Assembly (NCBI RefSeq): GCF_041355105.1 | Contig: NZ_JBFUPK010000003.1 | Location: forward strand, 28,245 to 92,244 | Direction: 5' to 3' | Length of the DNA: 64,000 bases | Source: Terriglobus sp. RCC_193 | GTDB taxonomy: Bacteria > Acidobacteriota > Terriglobia > Terriglobales > Acidobacteriaceae | Notes under the pieces: model-generated | Database searches by the model: none | The model's input: the letters and a program-made list of their open reading frames with translations, nothing else | What the model was told of the DNA's origin: nothing | Shown here: piece after piece, positions 25,736-35,204 of the stretch | Position numbering within the stretch: position 1 is the stretch's first letter | How the letters are laid out: each line of letters begins with the position of its first letter | Translations under genes and position numbers: made by a program

Positions 25736-26353
25736 TTGCACGAAAAGCCAATTGAATTGGAAGCGGACACCTTCGACGCCATCCTCTTTGACTGCGACGG
25801 TACACTCGTCGAATCCGCGCCCGCATGGCATCTCGCCATCACCAACGCGCTGCATCCGCACTCAGCACCCATGCCGCGCGACTGGTACTTCGAACGTCTC
25901 GGCCTCTCCCCTGTAGACCTCATGGATAATTACGAAGCCGCCATCGGCGCGCTCAATATCACACGGGAAGAGTTCTTCCACCGCTGCACCGTGGGCTACA
26001 CCGAAGCCGCACACGCACTGGAAGAAGTCACCATCGTTGCAGACGTAGCACGCGCATGGCAGGGCCAAGTCCCCATGGCCGTCGTCACCAACGCGCAACG
26101 AGTAGCCGTCAACGGCGCACTCACCGCCACCAATCTCATCGGATATTTCAACACCATCGTCAGCATTGAAGACGTGAAGCACGGCAAGCCCGAACCGGAC
26201 ATCTACCTCAAAGCCGCCGAGCGCCTCAATATCGCCGCAGCCCGCTGCCTCGTCCTCGAAGACTCACACGAAGGCCTCACAGCAGCCAGCCGCGCAGGCA
26301 TGCAACACATCGACATCCGCAACCACTGGACCCCACGCTGGAAGCGTAAGTAG
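25736..26353 (+). CDS. HAD-superfamily phosphatase
   Basis: A 205-aa HAD hydrolase of the beta-phosphoglucomutase/phosphatase subgroup: motif I FDCDGTLVES (Asp19/Asp21), motif II VVTNAQR, motif III Lys in VKHGKPEPDIYLKA, and motif IV VLEDSHEGLTAA. It dephosphorylates a small phospho-metabolite; the substrate is not deducible. The start is TTG at 25736, 3 bases after holA, with GGAG about 10 bases ahead. Confidence 0.88.
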   Translation: MHEKPIELEADTFDAILFDCDGTLVESAPAWHLAITNALHPHSAPMPRDWYFERLGLSPVDLMDNYEAAIGALNITREEFFHRCTVGYTEAAHALEEVTIVADVARAWQGQVPMAVVTNAQRVAVNGALTATNLIGYFNTIVSIEDVKHGKPEPDIYLKAAERLNIAAARCLVLEDSHEGLTAASRAGMQHIDIRNHWTPRWKRK

Positions 26354-26414
26354 CTTCCCAGGACGGGCATCTCAACACCTGCAATATATCCGCCACTCAG
26401 CGTCATCCAGCAAT

Positions 26415-26845
26415 CATCCATCTGTCATTCTGAGCAAAGCGAAGCATGCCCTGAGCGAAGCGAACGGAAATCCCAACAGACTCCAACTCACCACAATCGC
26501 TCGAAGCTTCCAGCCACAAACTCCGGGTGCCCCAGGTTCGCGAAGCTAACCTGGGCCGAGCGGCAAAGCCGCTCCATTCGCGCTGGAAGCGCGAACCAGC
26601 GAAGCTCATACGAACGAAGTTCGTCATCCTGAGCGAAGCCGAAGGATCTGCATTCCTCTCGCACCACTACGATTTTGCAGGAAGACAAGAAAGCATCAAC
26701 AATTCATACGCCGCTCCATACGAGCAACTCATACGTTGTTCCATACGAGCAAAGTGCGCCCTCTTCTCTCGGAAGGGAAGGGCTTCAGCCCTGCCGTAAA
26801 CGCCCACGAAAGCAAAGGGGCTTTAGCCCCGGAGGGAATGCAAAC
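26415..26845. repeat. REP-like repeat cluster
   Basis: This fills the 493-bp gap between the HAD gene and nei. Order: tcattctgagcaaagcgaagc module, gggtgccccaggttcgcgaag stem-loop with the cgagcggc-aaa-gccgctc hairpin (26526-26576), short GCGCtggaaGCGC and GAACgaaGTTC palindromes, tcatcctgagcgaagccgaagg, a stretch with three tcatacg(c/a/t) phrases (26705-26745), and finally the tctcggaag...gggcttcagccctgccgtaa and ggggctttagcccc module. No gene was found. Confidence 0.9.
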
Positions 26846-26846
26846 C

Positions 26847-27752
26847 TCAGCAACTCATCCGAACCCTACGCACAGGTGTACTTAACCCCGCGACCGCCGC
26901 ACCATCCCCAACCCACGGCTGACACTCCATACACCAATAAGTCGACCGTGCCCCTGTCCCCTGCTTGCGATACGCAATCACCCCACCGCAACGCCGACAC
27001 TCTAACCCACGCCGCCCATACACCCAAAGTCGATCCTCCCTGCGAGTCTGATACGTCGTGCGCCGCTTCCCGGTATAGGTCACAATGCCTTCACTGCTGC
27101 CTTCAACCACATTGGCCTTCATATACCGTTGCGCAACATCGGCCATCTGCCACATCTCATCATCGCTAATCGTCTTCATCAAACGAAACGGATGCACCCG
27201 CGCAGCAAAACAAACCTCGCTCTTATAGACATTGCCCAACCCGACAATCACATGTTGATTCAGCAACACATTCGCAATCTCATCCTCAGGATGTGAAGCC
27301 GCACGCGCCTTCAATGCGGCATAACCAACATCTGCGTTATAGCTCTCGGACAAAATATCCGGCCCAAGCTTCGGCACATTGCTTTTACGCGCAAGTGAAG
27401 CCGCGGTATGAAACTCCGCAACAGGCACATTGAAAGCAACCGCCTGCCACCCCTCCACCTCAAGCAACACACGCATCGCCTTCTTCGGCGACCACCATTT
27501 CTCACCCGTGCGATAGATATGCCATGAACCATTCATCAGCATGTGCGAAACAAGAATCAGATCGCCAGAGAAATAGATAAGCAGCCACTTCCCCCGCGCC
27601 TCCACCTTCTCAATCAAACGGCCCACCACAGGCCGGTCATCATCCACCGCAGCCAGATGCGCGTATCCCGTATCAAACTTTGTGACATGCTTCCCCACCA
27701 GCACCTTCGCAAGCGCCCGCGCAGAACGATAGATGGTATCCCCTTCAGGCAT
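26847..27752 (-). CDS. nei: Fpg/Nei-family DNA glycosylase (endonuclease VIII-like)
   Basis: A 301-aa bifunctional glycosylase/AP lyase that removes oxidised bases. The catalytic N-terminus MPEGDT (Pro2 and Glu3, with T replacing Fpg's L) marks the Nei branch. The H2TH region includes NVLLNQHVIVGLGNVYKSEVCFAA, and the zinc finger is CRRCG...TYWCMECQP (about 254-279). It overlaps the lhr 3' end by 8 bp on the same strand; the same Lhr-Nei pairing exists in mycobacteria (Rv3296-Rv3297), supporting a shared repair role. Confidence 0.93.
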   Translation of the reverse strand: MPEGDTIYRSARALAKVLVGKHVTKFDTGYAHLAAVDDDRPVVGRLIEKVEARGKWLLIYFSGDLILVSHMLMNGSWHIYRTGEKWWSPKKAMRVLLEVEGWQAVAFNVPVAEFHTAASLARKSNVPKLGPDILSESYNADVGYAALKARAASHPEDEIANVLLNQHVIVGLGNVYKSEVCFAARVHPFRLMKTISDDEMWQMADVAQRYMKANVVEGSSEGIVTYTGKRRTTYQTRREDRLWVYGRRGLECRRCGGVIAYRKQGTGARSTYWCMECQPWVGDGAAVAGLSTPVRRVRMSC

Positions 27753-30700
27753 TGCCCACCGACCGTTCGGTTACACCTGGCACGGGCAGATTCCGTCTCA
27801 AATTAAACCCCATCGGAGCCGCCAAAAATCCAGCATCCAACAGCATCCGCGCCATGGGGTGCTCAGCAACATTCACACCATTGATCGTCTGCACAAACAT
27901 CCCAGCACCCGCGCGTTCAGATTCATGCATCTGCGCCATCACCACAAAGTACCGAGCCAGCGCGCGCATCACGTGTCCACGCTGCGGTTCTTCTTCCGGC
28001 AGAAACACCTGGATATTCGGGTTGCCACGCCGCATGTAAGCCACCAGCGCACCATCCGCTAAAACAACGCGCGCACCCACGCTCCGCTGCAACGAAACGC
28101 CCTCACCCACCGCAGGCCAACGCAACAAAACACCATAAGGATTCGCAGGATCGGTCGCCGCCAACACCACCATCTCCGGATCGCTATCCAGCCGTTTATT
28201 GCGCAACGACCGCAATAGATCCAGCGCAGACGGCAAAGCAAACTGCGTCGCTCCCAGCTCTGCAGCAAAGTATCCGCGACGCACCTTGCCACTTTCTTCC
28301 AGCGCCTTCAACACGTCATACACCGCAGAGAAACCACCCGGCAGATTCTCCGCATGTGCTGTCTCACGAAACACTACGCCGTATCGCTGCAACAACTGCT
28401 GCGCCTCTGCATGCGACCACTCCGTCGCATTGCGGTTCACCACACCAAACGCAGGATGCAACACCCAACGTCCCTGCGCTGTTGGCGGCGTCGTCCTGCG
28501 CGAACGAAACGCAGCCTGCTGATTATGCACACGCCGCGCAGGCTTCCTTGCACTCGACGATTCACGATTCGTATAAGCCCGCAGCGCCTGCAACGAATCA
28601 TTCGTAATCGCACCACGCCACACCAGGTTCCACAGCGCTTCAATCGTCTCGTTCTGAAATCCACCACCCGTGCCGTCATGCACATTCTGAAAGAACGAAG
28701 CACCATGAGCGCGCAGATACGCAACGATCCTCTCCTCACGCTCACGCGTATTGCTTCCACTCTCAATGGCAGCAGCAGCCTGCTGCGTATTCACAACAGG
28801 CCACAGCACCGGCAGTTTCTCCGTAAGATACAAACTCACGCGCCCATCGCGCTCGCCAATCGGTTCAAATCCCGCCCACGTTACCTCACCCGCAGCAATC
28901 AACGTATCCAGATCGGCAGGTCGATAATTCGCAATACGCGCAGGCAGTATCTCCGTCTCCAGCAACGAGGCGGGCAGCGGCGCGCCCTGCAGATTCTCAA
29001 TCGCATCCAGCAGTGCATCCAGTCCACGCCGCGGCGTCAACACGCCCTGCCAATGCGTAAACAAACGCGCCAGTGTCTGCTGCTCCACCGGCTCAACCTC
29101 TTTGCGTAACCTGGCTAACGATCTCCGCCGAATAGTGCGCAGCACCTCCACATCGCACCATTCACGCTCCTGCCCACCAGGACAGAAGGCGCCCTCCACC
29201 ACGCGCCCCATGCCCACCAGCTTTTGCAACACCGCCTCAACAGTCTGCACCGGCACTTCAAACCGCGCTGCCACCTTCGCCGTTGTAAACGGCCCATGCG
29301 TACGCCCATAGCGCCGAATCAAATCCGTAATCGCATCCGCAGAAGGCTCCAGAAACGCCGTCGGCAATCCCGGAGGCAATGGGATGCCCAGCGCATCGCG
29401 ATACCGCGCCGCATCCTCCACAGCAATCCATCGCTTCTCACCACAAATGCGCAATTCCAGCGCACGTCGCGCCTTCGCCAAACGATCCAGCGTAATCGCA
29501 ACCTCTGGCGTGACACACCGCCGCAACAACTCCGCACGACTCAGATCACCCAGCCGCAGCAGCATGTCATGCACGCCATCCATCGTGCGCGCGCGATAGT
29601 CATCGGCCAGCATTTGCAACTGTTCTTCCGTCTCCTCAATCGCATTACGATCCAGCAACTCGCGCAGATCGGCATCGCCCATCAACTCACGCAACTGGTC
29701 CTGATCAATCGCCAACGCCTGCGCACGGCGCTCGGCTAAAGGAGCATCGCCGTCATAGATGTAATTCGCAACGTAAGAGAACAACAACGCAGAAGCAAAC
29801 GGAGACGGCGTACGCGAATCCACGGTATGCACGCGAATCTGTCGCTGCTCAATACTCCTAAGAATTTCGGCAAGCGCAGGCATATCGAACACATCGCGCA
29901 AACACTCGCGATACGCCTCCAGCAACATCGGAAACTCCGGATAACGCGCAGCAACAGCCAACAAGTCATACGCACGTTTGCGTTGCTGCCACAAGGGTGC
30001 ACGACCATCCGCACGACGACGAGGCAACAACAACGCACGCGCAGCAGCCTCACGAAACTTCGCAGCAAACAACGCAGTCGACCCCAACTGCCGCTGCACA
30101 GACTCCACTGCCTCCTGCGCCCCAGGAAAGAACGGCTCTACATCCGGCGCATTATCCGCCTCAGGAAAGCGAACAACGAAGCCATCCTCGCTCCACATCG
30201 TCTCTACATCCAGCGCACCTGCAGCGCGAATCCGTCCCTGCACTGCCATGGCCCAAGGCGCATGAACACGCGAACCAAACGGCGTCATCACGCACACACG
30301 CCAGTCGCCAAGCTCATCGCGCACGCGCTCAACAACGATGGTGCGATCATCCGGCACCTGTTCCGTCGCCACCTCCTGATCCGCCAGGTAGCGCATCACA
30401 TTCTCGGCAGCAAGCTGATCCAGGTCATGCTCACGCGTCAATCGCGACACAGCAGCGGCACGCGGCATATCGCGCAGTTCACGAATCAATGCACCAATGC
30501 GCCGACCAAACTCCAATGGCCTACCCGCTTGATCGCCATGCCAGAAAGGCATCTTCCCCGGCTCACCCGGAGCAGGCGAAACCAACACGCGATCATGCGT
30601 AATCTCATCAATGCGCCACGTACTCGCGCCCAGAACAAACATCTCACCCGTGCGCGCTTCAAACACCATCTCTTCATCCAACTCGCCCACGCGAATCGGC

Positions 30701-32598
30701 TTCGATCGCTCACCGGAAAGAAACACACCATACAAACCGCGATCCGGAATCGTACCGCCATTCAGAATCGCAATCCGCTTCACACCCTGCCGAGGCGTCA
30801 ACCACTGCTTCGTTCTGTCCCACGTGATGCGCGGACGCAGTTCACCAAACTCATCCGACGGATACCGCCCCGCCAGCATGTCCAGCACACCATCAAACAT
30901 CTGCGTGCTTAAACCCGCATATCCACTGCACGAACGCACCATGCGCAGCAACTCGTCATACGCAATACCCGGAGCATCCTCTTCATCGCTGCGGAACCGC
31001 TTCATCCTGCGCTCCGCCTCCGCAACAGGCAGCGGTGGATGTGCAATGATCGCCACCATCTGCTGCGCCAGCACATCCAGCGCATTGCGTTGATAGCGCG
31101 TACTCTCCACATGCCCTTCATGCATCGCGCGCGTGACGGCAGCACACGCAATCAGGTCAGCACGATACTTCGGAAAAATAATGCCCTTCGAAGGCGCGCC
31201 TACCTGGTGCCCTGCACGCCCAATGCGCTGCATCCCACTCGCAACCGAAGGTGGCGCTTCAATCTGAATCACCAGATCGACCGCGCCCATATCAATGCCA
31301 AGCTCAAGCGAAGACGTCGCCACCAGCGCACGAATCTCACCAGCCTTCAACAACTCTTCAATCTCACTGCGTTGCGATGCCGCAAGCGAACCATGATGCG
31401 CACGCGCAATCGGCTCACCCGCAAGCTCATTGATCGCACCCGCCAGACGCTCTGCAATGCGCCGCGCATTCACAAACAGAATCGTCGATTGATGTGCGCG
31501 AATCAGATCCAGCAAACGTGGATGGATACTCTGCCAGATACTCGTTCGCTTCGGCCCCTGCGAAGCCGGCCCGCTCGGCATCTCCTGAATCATGCCAAGC
31601 TTCGCCATGTCTTCCACCGGCACTTCCACGGTCAACTCCAACCGCTTCCGCGCCCCCGCATTCACAATCGCCACAGGCCGATAACGAATCCCGCCGGCCT
31701 CATTCGCATCCTCACCGCGAATAGAACCATCGTCCACCACATCGCTGTCTCGCTGACTTACTGACTCGCTGACCTGTTGCTCCGCACCACCAAGGAACCG
31801 CGCCACCTCCTCCAGTGGCCTCTGCGTTGCAGACAATCCAATCCTCTGCACTTTGCGTCCAGCAAGTGCCTCCAGCCGTTCCAACGACAACACCATGTGC
31901 GCGCCGCGCTTCGTCGGCACCAGCGCATGAATCTCATCAATGATCACCGTCTCAACACTGCGCAGTGCCTCGCCCGCATTCGAAGTCAGCAACAAATACA
32001 ATGACTCCGGCGTAGTGATCAAAATCTCGCCGGGATGTTTGCTGAACCGCGCGCGTTCATTCGCAGGCGTATCACCCGTACGAACGCTGATCTCCGGTAT
32101 ATGCACAGAGACACTCATACGTTGCGCCATATTCGCAATGCCCTGCAAAGGCGAGCGCAGGTTGCGTTCCACATCCACCGCCAGCGCTTTCAACGGTGAA
32201 ATATAAACAACACGCACTCCCTGCAAAACAGAAGTGGCAATAGCCTTGCGCCCACGCTTCGGTTTCTCGGGCTCAGAGACAGAAGCACGAGGCTGCAACA
32301 TCAACCGATCCAGACACCAGAGAAATGCCGTCAGCGTTTTGCCTGTACCAGTAGGCGCAAGGATCAACGTGGAATCCCCACGCGAAATCGCTGGCCAGCC
32401 TTCGCGCTGAGGCACGGTTGGCCCTTCAAACACTGCACGAAACCAGCCCGCCGTCACTGGATGAAATAGATCCAACACCGAGTCGTCCGCGCTCGTCTCG
32501 GCAGGATCCACCACCTGCACAGTAGCGTCCACACGCTCCGGCTTCATCGGCTGCTTTCGTTTCGTCGCTGTTTTTTTAGCAGGCATATCTGGCAGCAT
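27745..32598 (-). CDS. lhr: Large ATP-dependent helicase Lhr
   Basis: A 1617-aa SF2 helicase of the long Lhr type. Walker A is LAPTGTGKT (80-88), the DEIH box VIIDEIHALVPTKRGAH (about 213-229), and motif VI QRIGRAGHQVG (about 460). Winged-helix and beta-barrel domains follow, with a long C-terminal (Lhr-CTD) half that ends FLAAPMGFNLRRNL. Lhr unwinds RNA:DNA hybrids 3'-5' and is damage-inducible in mycobacteria. It overlaps nei by 8 bp. The start may be the ATG 4 codons later; neither has a Shine-Dalgarno. It is divergent from cdd. Confidence 0.95.
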   Translation of the reverse strand: MLPDMPAKKTATKRKQPMKPERVDATVQVVDPAETSADDSVLDLFHPVTAGWFRAVFEGPTVPQREGWPAISRGDSTLILAPTGTGKTLTAFLWCLDRLMLQPRASVSEPEKPKRGRKAIATSVLQGVRVVYISPLKALAVDVERNLRSPLQGIANMAQRMSVSVHIPEISVRTGDTPANERARFSKHPGEILITTPESLYLLLTSNAGEALRSVETVIIDEIHALVPTKRGAHMVLSLERLEALAGRKVQRIGLSATQRPLEEVARFLGGAEQQVSESVSQRDSDVVDDGSIRGEDANEAGGIRYRPVAIVNAGARKRLELTVEVPVEDMAKLGMIQEMPSGPASQGPKRTSIWQSIHPRLLDLIRAHQSTILFVNARRIAERLAGAINELAGEPIARAHHGSLAASQRSEIEELLKAGEIRALVATSSLELGIDMGAVDLVIQIEAPPSVASGMQRIGRAGHQVGAPSKGIIFPKYRADLIACAAVTRAMHEGHVESTRYQRNALDVLAQQMVAIIAHPPLPVAEAERRMKRFRSDEEDAPGIAYDELLRMVRSCSGYAGLSTQMFDGVLDMLAGRYPSDEFGELRPRITWDRTKQWLTPRQGVKRIAILNGGTIPDRGLYGVFLSGERSKPIRVGELDEEMVFEARTGEMFVLGASTWRIDEITHDRVLVSPAPGEPGKMPFWHGDQAGRPLEFGRRIGALIRELRDMPRAAAVSRLTREHDLDQLAAENVMRYLADQEVATEQVPDDRTIVVERVRDELGDWRVCVMTPFGSRVHAPWAMAVQGRIRAAGALDVETMWSEDGFVVRFPEADNAPDVEPFFPGAQEAVESVQRQLGSTALFAAKFREAAARALLLPRRRADGRAPLWQQRKRAYDLLAVAARYPEFPMLLEAYRECLRDVFDMPALAEILRSIEQRQIRVHTVDSRTPSPFASALLFSYVANYIYDGDAPLAERRAQALAIDQDQLRELMGDADLRELLDRNAIEETEEQLQMLADDYRARTMDGVHDMLLRLGDLSRAELLRRCVTPEVAITLDRLAKARRALELRICGEKRWIAVEDAARYRDALGIPLPPGLPTAFLEPSADAITDLIRRYGRTHGPFTTAKVAARFEVPVQTVEAVLQKLVGMGRVVEGAFCPGGQEREWCDVEVLRTIRRRSLARLRKEVEPVEQQTLARLFTHWQGVLTPRRGLDALLDAIENLQGAPLPASLLETEILPARIANYRPADLDTLIAAGEVTWAGFEPIGERDGRVSLYLTEKLPVLWPVVNTQQAAAAIESGSNTREREERIVAYLRAHGASFFQNVHDGTGGGFQNETIEALWNLVWRGAITNDSLQALRAYTNRESSSARKPARRVHNQQAAFRSRRTTPPTAQGRWVLHPAFGVVNRNATEWSHAEAQQLLQRYGVVFRETAHAENLPGGFSAVYDVLKALEESGKVRRGYFAAELGATQFALPSALDLLRSLRNKRLDSDPEMVVLAATDPANPYGVLLRWPAVGEGVSLQRSVGARVVLADGALVAYMRRGNPNIQVFLPEEEPQRGHVMRALARYFVVMAQMHESERAGAGMFVQTINGVNVAEHPMARMLLDAGFLAAPMGFNLRRNLPVPGVTERSVGNA

Positions 32599-32671
32599 GT
32601 TAGACGTGAAGGTGCCCCTTTGCGACGCATGGCTTGCAACCTTTCGCGTGGAGGTTTAGCCTCAGCAATCT

Positions 32672-33133
32672 ATGTCGCTGGAAAACAAATCCGCAAACCT
32701 GGACGAAAGCCGCATCCGCAGCCTGCGCGAACAGGCCGCCCACGCCGCAAAACACGCCTACGCGCCCTACAGCCACTTCCACGTCGGCGCGGCGCTCCTG
32801 TTAGAGGACGGCCACGTCATCACCGGTTGCAACGTGGAAAACGCCAGCTATCGCCTGACCACCTGCGCCGAACAGGCCGCCATCGCACGTGCCGTGGTGG
32901 AGCGCGGTTCGCACGTCCGCATCGTCGCCGTTGCCGTCGCCAATGAAGACGCCACCATCGCCTGCCAGCCCTGTGGCGCCTGCCGTCAAACCATCGCAGA
33001 ATTCGCAGCGCCCACATGCCGTATCTTTTTCCCCGCAGAACACGGCGAGCCCGGTGAATGCACCCTCGCCGACCTCCTTCCTGCATCCTTCAACGCACAA
33101 AGCCTGCAACAGGCAGCATCCAAATCATCATGA
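32672..33133 (+). CDS. cdd: Cytidine deaminase
   Basis: A 153-aa short tetrameric-type enzyme deaminating (deoxy)cytidine to (deoxy)uridine. Substrate motif CNVENASY (53-60), zinc ligand and catalytic Glu in TCAEQA (C65, E67), and zinc ligands PCGACRQ (C101, C104). An N-terminal extension of about 12 residues and a C-terminal tail of about 20 residues go beyond the core. Its stop overlaps the deoA start (ATGA), so the two salvage enzymes are coupled. Confidence 0.96.
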   Translation: MSLENKSANLDESRIRSLREQAAHAAKHAYAPYSHFHVGAALLLEDGHVITGCNVENASYRLTTCAEQAAIARAVVERGSHVRIVAVAVANEDATIACQPCGACRQTIAEFAAPTCRIFFPAEHGEPGECTLADLLPASFNAQSLQQAASKSS

Positions 33134-34464
33134 GCATTCATCCCATCGACGTCATCCTGCACAAACGCGACGGCCACGAACTCTCCGAAGCTGAAATCCG
33201 CAGCTTCATCGCCGGTGTCGTCGATGAAGCCATCACACCCGCGCGCATCGCATCGTTGCTCATGGCCATCTTTCAGAAAGGCCTCAGCTCGCGCGAACTC
33301 GCCACGCTAACCGATGCCATGCGCCGCAGCGGCGAAGTCTTCGACTCTGCCTTCCTCAACAAGTTCACGGTAGACAAGCACTCCACCGGCGGCGTCGGCG
33401 ACAAGAGTTCCTTACTCATCGCACCCATCGTCGCTGCAGCAGGCCTCGCTGACCCCATGATCAGCGGCCGTTCGCTTGGACACACCGGCGGCACACTCGA
33501 CAAGCTCGAAACCATCCCCGGTTTCAACACGCAACTCTCGCTCGAACAGTTCGGCGAAATCATCGCAAAGTGCGGCTTCAGCATGATCGGCCAGACGAAA
33601 AATCTAGTCCCCGCCGACCGCATTCTCTACGCACTCCGTGACCACACCGGCACCGTGGAATCGCCGTACCTCATCACCGCCAGCATCATGAGCAAGAAGC
33701 TCGCGGAAGGCCTCAACGGCCTCGTGCTCGACGTGAAAACAGGCAGCGGCGCGTTCATGAAAAAGTACGAGGACAGCGAACATCTCGCACGCCTCATGGT
33801 CAGCACAGGCGAAGGCAACGGCACACGCACTGTTGCCCTGCTCACCACCATGGACGAGCCACTCGGACGCTTCTCCGGCAACTGGATTGAAGTGTGGGAG
33901 TGCATCGACATCATGAAGGGCATCCATCACCCCATGTATGCTGACCTGATCGAACTCTCCGTCACTCTCTCCGGATGGATGCTCTATCTCGGCGGCATCA
34001 GCAGCAGCCCGGAAGAGGGCAAAATAAAATCCCTCGCTCTGCTCCACGACGGCTCTGCCTACGCAAAATGGATTGAGATGACAAAGCTACAAGGCGGCGA
34101 CATCAAGCCCTTCGACGATCCCGCAGCCTTTCACAAACCCAAGGCCACACGCGTTCTTTACGCGGAATCCGCCGGTTATCTCGCCTGCATGGATTGCACC
34201 CAGGTCGGCTGGGCAGTGCAGCGTCTCGGCGCAGGTCGCGAAAAACCAGGCGATCCCGTCTCAGCCCACGCAGGCATTGAGATGCACGCAAAGATCGGTG
34301 ATCGCATCACCAGGGGACAACCACTCGTCACACTATTTTCGGAAGACGCCGACTTACTCGACACGCCGGAAAAAATGCTGCGAGAGACCATCCAGATTGA
34401 GCAGAAGCTTCACCTGAAGCAGCCGCTCATCCGCCAGGTCATCGTTGCAGACCACACGCACTAA
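33130..34464 (+). CDS. deoA: Thymidine/pyrimidine-nucleoside phosphorylase
   Basis: A 445-aa enzyme cleaving thymidine or (deoxy)uridine to base plus (deoxy)ribose-1-phosphate. The phosphate-binding KHSTGGVGDKSSLL (about 80-93), the signature SGRSLGHTGGTLDKLE and the C-terminal GDRITRGQPLVTLFSED fold are all present. Whether it is strict for thymidine (DeoA) or broad (Pdp) cannot be told from the sequence alone. It takes the product of cdd, with which it overlaps by 4 bp. Its stop overlaps the convergent glycosyltransferase stop. Confidence 0.93.
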   Translation: MSIHPIDVILHKRDGHELSEAEIRSFIAGVVDEAITPARIASLLMAIFQKGLSSRELATLTDAMRRSGEVFDSAFLNKFTVDKHSTGGVGDKSSLLIAPIVAAAGLADPMISGRSLGHTGGTLDKLETIPGFNTQLSLEQFGEIIAKCGFSMIGQTKNLVPADRILYALRDHTGTVESPYLITASIMSKKLAEGLNGLVLDVKTGSGAFMKKYEDSEHLARLMVSTGEGNGTRTVALLTTMDEPLGRFSGNWIEVWECIDIMKGIHHPMYADLIELSVTLSGWMLYLGGISSSPEEGKIKSLALLHDGSAYAKWIEMTKLQGGDIKPFDDPAAFHKPKATRVLYAESAGYLACMDCTQVGWAVQRLGAGREKPGDPVSAHAGIEMHAKIGDRITRGQPLVTLFSEDADLLDTPEKMLRETIQIEQKLHLKQPLIRQVIVADHTH

Positions 34465-35204
34465 GCTTTGCTGACAGTCTCCGTAGCGCCATCCCAGTAA
34501 CCGTGGTCACGTACAAAGTGGCTGCGGTTTCTGCAGTTCAGCAGCGTCCAGAAAAATAGAAACACCATGCGCGCATGTCCCGTTCTGCGGAACCGGCGGT
34601 TCGACGTATAGATGCATCCATCCACCACGGAAAAGCGCAGCGGTGAAACCTGCTTCGTCAGCAGAAAATCCTCAGCAAAAACAGCATCTTCCGCAAAGCC
34701 GCGCAGCTCATGAAAACGTCCGCGCTCAAACATCAGAAACATCCCTGTGCCAAACGGCATACCCCATGCGCTCAACCGCTGCATCCGGCTGTTACCCCAA
34801 TACAGCAACCGATCCGCCCACGTGCCTTCCGCACACGCAATGTCCACCGTCTGGCAGTGCAAACGCTGCTTCTGCATCGCAGCCACTGCACGGCGCAACA
34901 GCGTACGATCGCGCAACTCCACATCCGCATCCAGAAACAACACATAGCGCGACGTGCTCTGCGCCGCGCCGCGATTCCGTCCCACTGACGGCAATCCGCC
35001 CTCAATCACGCGAATGCTCAACAGGTTGTCATAGCTGCGTGCAATCGCAGCGGTACCATCGGTCGAACCCGCATCAGCAACGAATACTTCCGTATCCGCG
35101 ATAGCCGGATAGTCCTGTTTCGCCAACGAGCTCAGCAGCGAAGGCAGGTGCTTCGATTCGTTCTTTGCCGGGATCACGATAGACAGTTCCGGGTTGATAT
35201 TCAT
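34461..35204 (-). CDS. Family 2 glycosyltransferase
   Basis: A 247-aa GT-A enzyme. LSIVIPAKNESKHL opens the nucleotide-sugar fold, VADAGSTDGTA and FLDADVELRD carry the metal-binding DxD, and LRGFAEDAVFAEDFLL has the catalytic ED motif; a short hydrophobic segment near the C-terminus (MVFLFFWTLL) may dock it to the membrane. ATG 35204 has AAGGGGG 8 bases upstream. The first 131 bp overlap the 3' end of the phosphoesterase gene in another frame. The acceptor is unknown. Confidence 0.88.
   Translation of the reverse strand: MNINPELSIVIPAKNESKHLPSLLSSLAKQDYPAIADTEVFVADAGSTDGTAAIARSYDNLLSIRVIEGGLPSVGRNRGAAQSTSRYVLFLDADVELRDRTLLRRAVAAMQKQRLHCQTVDIACAEGTWADRLLYWGNSRMQRLSAWGMPFGTGMFLMFERGRFHELRGFAEDAVFAEDFLLTKQVSPLRFSVVDGCIYTSNRRFRRTGHARMVFLFFWTLLNCRNRSHFVRDHGYWDGATETVSKA

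Noticed and set aside
32599-32671. tRNA or small RNA in the lhr-cdd divergent gap
   Set aside because: Only 73 bases with no cloverleaf; it fits two divergent promoters. No tRNA was recognised anywhere in the window.
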